Shown: piece by piece, positions 58,401 through 64,000 of the stretch
How positions within the stretch are numbered: position 1 is the stretch's first letter
Layout: each line of letters starts with the position of its first letter
Origin: Setophaga petechia
Lineage: Eukaryota > Chordata > Aves > Passeriformes > Parulidae
Reading direction: 5' to 3'
Assembly: GCA_024362935.1 (NCBI GenBank)
Contig: JANCRA010000005.1
Coordinates: forward strand, 25,504,235-25,568,234
Length of the DNA stretch: 64,000 nt
Translations under genes and position numbers: made by a program
Notes under the pieces: generated by a model
Told to the model about the DNA's origin: nothing
Databases searched by the model: none
The model's input: only the letters and a program-made list of their open reading frames with translations

Positions 58401-61400
58401 TATCTTTATGGACAAGACTTTTAGGATACATTATTTTGGTGGGTAGAGCAGTGCTCTGAAATTACACTGGAGGACAAATTGGACTCTGAAACTTCTGTAC
58501 AAGGACAATGTATAAACCCCAAGCACAAAAGGTGTCCCTTGTACAACATTCAGAATTGTATTCTGGATCTTCCATTCTTCAGAACGGGTCTGTCTGCCTT
58601 GATTTAAATCAGCCTCATCCCTGGACCAACTGCTCCATCCAGTAAACGTATTGTACACTTGAGCACAGAGTGGTCAGAGAACATTAATGTTCCGTAAATC
58701 ACACGTTCTGGCTAATGAGGCATTCTGTGCTGATGTGTCTCACTTGTGTAAGTAGTGAGACAGGGCACTGATGCAGTGAGTAAGCTTTGTGAGTCTAATA
58801 AAGCAATGAAATAGGTGCTTTAGGTTGTACACCACTTACTGGAGGAGGGTGCATCAAGAAATGAACCTTGACTCTCTCCCAAGGTCATACGCATCCTGAG
58901 TGCAGACCTCAAGAATTTCTGAAGCATGCCTTAGACTCTGTGCATGTGATGAAGACTCTCAGGTTCTCCACAAATAGTGTTACAATGTCGGCATCTTGGT
59001 ATTATTTCTTGAAAGACATACTGAGGAAACAGTTCCAAGGTCTTCAAATGCTTGCTTGCTAATTGATTAGCAATTTCTTTAAAATGCAAGTGAATGCTGT
59101 GAAGGGGAAGAACAACTCTAAGTGTATAGCTGTTAATACAAGATTTTCTTATCTGAAGAGACACATTTATATAGAAGATCTCGTCTTTAGGCATCTAAAG
59201 GCTGAAAAGGGTGAGAAATTAAATAAAACCCAAAGTTATGATACATTCTTCTAAGCAATGTCTTGAGCAGCTGTGATGTAGTATTAGTTTGTGTAATAGT
59301 GGCAAGTTCTACAGTCAAGCTAACCATTAAATCCCAGCATATTAACATTTTTGAAAAATGTTTTTTCTTACTTTTCACCAATTCTTTAACATGAAAATTT
59401 TATAGCAATGGTTGTCTCTTGCGTATCTGGGTTTCAGTTACTCTGCTGCAGTTGTATGTATTTGATAACCAGCATGCTCTTTGCCACTTCTCCAAACCAC
59501 AGAGTCCTTGCGTTAAAAGCACTGCCCATGATCTGAGGATTTTTCTCTAGGAAATATACCCAAGTTATGACATAAATTGAGCTTCTTACACCATCTGCTA
59601 AACTCCTTCAAACCCGTGCTTTAGTGCTTTCCTGTGTGGCAAATAGCACAGCTGAAACTCTATATACAACAGAGTAACTTTGCTTTACTTAGTTTAAAGC
59701 CCCAAATGCTAGCAAAGCAACATGATGTACACATGACTAACCTTGTTTTCCTGAGTGTTAGGACCTTCATTAAAGCTTTTTTCAGCAATGGGAATTTTCC
59801 TGTGGGTTTCAGTAGGAGTATAGCTGAAGAAGTATTTAACCAATTGGGAACAGATGTATGCTAGCTATTACATGATAATATAATTAATTGATAGTGTAAC
59901 TGTACTGAAAACAGTAATTAACTAAGACTTCACTAATCTGTTCTTCATTATCAATGTGTATTTTAATCTGCATTAAATAAATGGTATTGTCTTCCTAAAG
60001 CTCAGCAAAGACAAAACAGTAAGACTGTTAATTGTGGGAAGGTTGTCCAGAGTATGTTTGGCATCTGTGGAGACCTCTTTAAATAGAGGACAAATTAATG
60101 GAATAAGCTGTCCCAGCAGAATGCTGTAATACCATCCCATTTTACTGGGAAGCCCTTCGTTAATTCAAAGTATACTATTGTGTTTTTACTATCTGCTTCT
60201 GTCTATTGATATTTCATTAACTGTAATTGTAGTGGTTAAGAAGCTCCACACTTTATCACCAGTCCTCCCTGCTATTAGTCCAACCTTATTTATTTACATT
60301 CAGGTTGCAGAAGGTCTTTGTCACAACTGCAGGATGGAAAGATGAGAATTCCCGCTCTGGACCAAATCAACGATCTCTTTAAGTCTTCTGAGAGTAGCTT
60401 CCAACAAAGGTGTGAAATATCCTTTGATGGATAATTGAGAAGTAAAGGGCATGCAGGACAAGATTTTTCTAAAATAGTTGGAGCTGAGCTAACATCAAAG
60501 CAAACACTTAATTAGTGTGTAGGATCATGAGATTCCAGTGGATTTTGAAAGTGTTTTGTTATACACAAAGTTTTTTGCTCTTAGTATGTTTCTTTTTGAT
60601 ACATGGTTCTCATCTCTGATCCTTTTCAAACATAAACACAGGCGTACAGATGATGACAAGAAGAAATAAAACTATTTCTTTGAAATATTAGTTAATTATA
60701 TTCAAAATTCAGCATTGGCTGAGTGAGAAGATGTCTCTACTACCTCTTATGCCTCTAAATCTCAGTAGGCTTCTCAGCATTAGGCACTGTGAATAAATGT
60801 GTACACATAGCTGGAGGAAAACATAATTATTAACAGTGTTTAGCATAGCAGGCTTTGCTGATTATGGAATCACTCATTTTGTTTGAATTACAAGGCTTTA
60901 TATAGGTTATTTATGTCTCTCTGGGCCATGTTTCTGTGGTCCTGAGCTATGGAAAGTTGGAGCAACCTGGGTACTTTGGGACACTTCACTGACATCATTC
61001 CATCAACTAATATGTGTTACTGTGAAGTGCCTTTTGGATAAAACCTTACACAACAGAAAGGACCATGACTTGTATAAGCCCACACGCACAGTGAAGGATT
61101 TGGTGTTCATTTCTGAACTAAGTTTTCCTTGTGTCTCTCTGTAAGCTTCAGTATTCTCTTCACAGAAGTACTTGTGCCCATTTGGCATTTTATGAAAAGT
61201 AATAATAATCTGTTAACATCTATTAATAAATTGAAAATTGTGCGTTGTGTTTGGCTTTGGTATTTTTTGTTGTTTTTAAATTCAAATTTTAAAACTTCTC
61301 AGGTAATTCTAGGAGAACTTACACATTTTGACGTTTTGTGGGGTTCTTGTATTCCTTATAAAAAGCTTACTGCTATTGTCAGGGAAGTCCTTAGCTTTTA

Positions 61401-62175
61401 GCCACTCTCCAGAGTTCCCCATTTACTTATTACTTTTTTTCCATTCTGGTCGTCACCATGAAGTCCTCTTCTATTTGCTTCTCTTGCTTTCTCTGTTTGT
61501 CCTGTCAGTGCCTTGAGAGAGTCATCTTCCAGCCCTTCAGCACTAAAGGTGATTTCATCTTACTGCATATTCGAAGGACAACACAACAAATTATTAGGAG
61601 ACTGTCTTGTTTTGGGAGAGGATGTTCTGGTTTGGCCATTGTTTGGAGTATTATTTTATGAGAAGCGGGGTTCTGGGGACAGAGATGAAGTTATATTACC
61701 TTTCCCCTTTGGATTAAGGCTGATGCCAGTCTGCCATACTGCTTTTCCTTTAGAGCTATGACCCTGAGCTATTTTTCTGTTGGTTTCAACATTAAAATAC
61801 AGCATATCCTCCAATCAAGCATGTAGCAGACTGTCTTGCAAGAATCTCATCAGCTTCAGAAGAGGCAGTGATCCAAAATCTTGTACTTCTTGGGGAAATG
61901 CTACAGACACCTTGTTTCTGCCTTGAGCTATGCTTCAAAATACATTAAAAAATAAATCAACTATTTTTATGACTGGCCTAATTTTGCTGGACATTTCAGA
62001 GTCTTGCTGAGGACATGCCTGTTTGACTTGAATTCTGTTATGTTTCTTTTTATTGAAGCAGCTCACTACACTGCCCAGGGTTTTAAGCACTCTCCCTTTG
62101 GAACTACAGGGATGCACCCATGGGATTCTGGTGCTTTCGGTAAGGTGGCTATTGAACAGGGTTTGGATTTTGTTT

Positions 62176-62212
62176 TCTGGGTTTTTTGTTTGGTTGGTTT
62201 TTGTTTGGTTTG
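62176..62212. repeat. G/T-rich low-complexity tract
   Basis: A series of TTTTGTTTGG and GGTTGG units. Simple sequence in the intergenic DNA. Confidence 0.7.
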
Positions 62213-62626
62213 AAGTCACAGCTTTAGACTTAGATGCTTAAATCTGTCTGCAGTTATAGTTTCTCTTTAATCTGAATACACCTGGCCTAAACTTGCTTGG
62301 AAGTGTAACTGCATAGTATGGTCTTACCCTGAATTAACATACCGTCTGCCTTCTCTACTTCCCACATGCACCTGCTGAAGACAAGACTACAAAAAGGCAC
62401 GGTTTAATCAAAGTCATGCTTGGGGATAATAGTTTGCACACAAGAGCCTTGTTTACACCGGGCTGTGCTCAGAGAGGAGGATACTTAATGACCAGCCCCA
62501 TCCATCTCTCCCCAGACACACTGCTATTCCTTGGCAGGCTGTGGAGGCAGGAGTGCACAGGAGCTGGATGAAGGTTACTGCACCTGAAGGTAACTGGCGA
62601 TGCACCCGCTGAGAAGTTCTGCCAGT

Positions 62627-62644
62627 TGGCCACCAGGTGGAAGC
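62627..62644 (+). promoter_or_regulatory. CTCF-like binding motif
   Basis: The sequence TGGCCACCAGGTGGAAGC matches the core CTCF consensus (CCACCAGGKGG followed by a purine-rich end) at nearly all strongly weighted positions. It sits in a GC-rich patch about 7 kb upstream of the INO80D promoter, a plausible boundary between INO80D and the next gene. No binding data are visible. Confidence 0.5.
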
Positions 62645-64000
62645 AGGGCAGCACCCGGGGAATTGCAGCTCCTCCGGGGCTGCACTCAGCTCCAAAACAA
62701 AGCCTGACAAAGCCCCTGCCCACCCCAGCAGAGTCGGGATAAAGGCACCCACCAGCCTCGCATGTGGAGTGAGCTGCATCAGCACACTGACGGCTCAGGC
62801 AGTGTTAGCACCTGCCTGCTCAGCCCTTACCGTAACACCAGGAACAATACTCAGAGTGTGGTTATCTCCCACCATCCCAGCTCTTCATCACCACTTTTTC
62901 ATAATTCTCTAACCTGAGGGGTTGCAGCTTCAGGACCAGCAAGTAGCAGCACTGACTAAACTTTTTCTCTTAAACAAACAGAGGTAAGTTGTGTGAATAG
63001 CCCTGTTTCTGTATTTTTTGTTCAAATATTTTGCCCAGCCTATGTCACTTCCCTGCCTTTGCAGACTCCTATTATCCTTTTGTCACTGGGTAAAAGCCCT
63101 CATGTGCGCCAACTGTCCAGCCACCAGGGCAAACAGAAGGAATAAGGGGTGGGCTATGCTCTAAACTCAGTGGTTAGGAATGCTAATTTAGATTTCTCTT
63201 TCCTATCTAGTTTCCAACAGTCAAATTTATAGACAGAGCCTTGTTGCTACTACCAAGTTTGGCTGAAAAATTCTGTACTTGACTAGTTAGATGGGAGAGC
63301 AGAAACAGGACAGAGAGCACCACATGTACTTCTTCCCCTTCTTGCCTTTCTTGATAAAGGCTGGACAGTTTTTGAACAGAAACAAGAATGTACTATAAAT
63401 ACTAACTGAAGGACATAGAACTGTCAAAAAACCAAAAAGCATGCCAGAGCTCCCAAAGTAATGCTACAACATTTAAGCGGAAAATAATCTAAAGCTTTTG
63501 AACCTTTATAAATTCTGAAGTGATAACTGACTTGTTGCACAGCTGAAGTTACTCATCTGTGTTTGTACAACATGGTGGGGGGGTGAAAAAAGTGTTTTCA
63601 TCTTAGGAGCCTGAGAACCAAATGTTTTTCTGAATACAGGATTCAGCTACACCCTTTCTTCCCATTTTTGGCATATGTCACACACATTTTTCTTTTTCTA
63701 TGTGCCAATAAACCCCTGCTCCTGCTAAAGAAGTAACATTCCACAAGGACAGGAGGAAGGTTTCATGCTGTACTTGGGCCTGTGAACTGCCACATTAAAA
63801 CCAGACTGCAGTCTCCCTCGCTGCCTCACTAACATGCATAGCAGTACCTCAGTAAAATGAACAGTTACCCTTTTCTGTACCACCACGAGAACTGACCCTG
63901 TCCCTGTTGGTAACTGGAGATGGCAGGCTGAGTAAAACCAAGTCCAACACTGAACACTTAACTTGTGTGAGGACACTGTGATACACCAGGATACCCAGGA

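Larger units (their letters stand above)
55431..64000. other. Intergenic region upstream of INO80D; no gene recognised
   Basis: An AT-rich stretch with many T and A runs, for example around 55535-55560. In mammals NDUFS1 lies on this side, but no NDUFS1 exon is recognisable, so the window probably ends before it. A more GC-rich patch spans about 62460-62830 and contains a CTCF-like site. A GT-rich tract lies at 62176-62212. All open frames are short and look like chance. Confidence 0.6.

Noticed and set aside
55431..64000. Search for NDUFS1 exons expected by mammalian gene order.
   Set aside because: No frame matched the C-terminal sequence of NDUFS1; the gene presumably lies outside the window.
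1..64000. CR1 retrotransposons, CRISPR arrays, bacterial operons, tRNA or rRNA genes.
   Set aside because: I looked for CR1-type 3' ends and for regularly spaced repeats and saw none that I could support.

Overview
The window is ordinary vertebrate nuclear DNA, most probably from a bird. It holds a single recognisable protein-coding gene on the minus strand, split into short exons with GT-AG introns. The bird assignment rests on an intronic long terminal repeat (33286-33840) whose sequence I recognise from a family common in avian genomes, on short introns, and on the scarcity of other interspersed repeats. I see no bacterial features, CRISPR arrays, operons, tRNA or rRNA genes.

The gene is INO80D, a subunit of the INO80 chromatin-remodelling complex. 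Nine coding exons join in frame from an ATG at 45772 down to a stop at 21464, giving 1030 residues, close to the roughly 1027 I recall for the mammalian protein. Landmarks are an N-terminal C3H-C3H zinc motif, a basic patch, a Gln-rich segment, a second C3H-C3H motif, a strongly basic tract, an acidic segment and a long Ser/Thr/Pro/Gly-rich C-terminus. A CpG island with a likely non-coding first exon lies near 53.8-55.4 kb. A very long AT-rich 3' UTR probably ends at a poly(A) signal at 9708-9713. The transcription unit is therefore about 46 kb.

Layout: 1-9690, intergenic DNA downstream of the gene, no gene seen; 9690-21463, inferred 3' UTR; 21464-45801, coding exons and introns, with an ERV LTR, ancient SINE-like and palindromic repeat remnants in the introns; 45802-55021, first intron; 53.8-55.1 kb, CpG island; 55.4-64 kb, AT-rich intergenic DNA with one good CTCF-like motif at 62627-62644.

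The best observations are a donor site matching the minor (U12) spliceosome consensus in the intron that splits a zinc-ligand histidine codon; an 8-codon upstream ORF whose stop overlaps the INO80D start as TGATG; the sense-oriented LTR in intron 4; a hairpin in the distal 3' UTR; and a GC-rich, exon-like 83-nt block on the opposite strand within intron 4. I found no convincing previously undescribed multi-gene system here.
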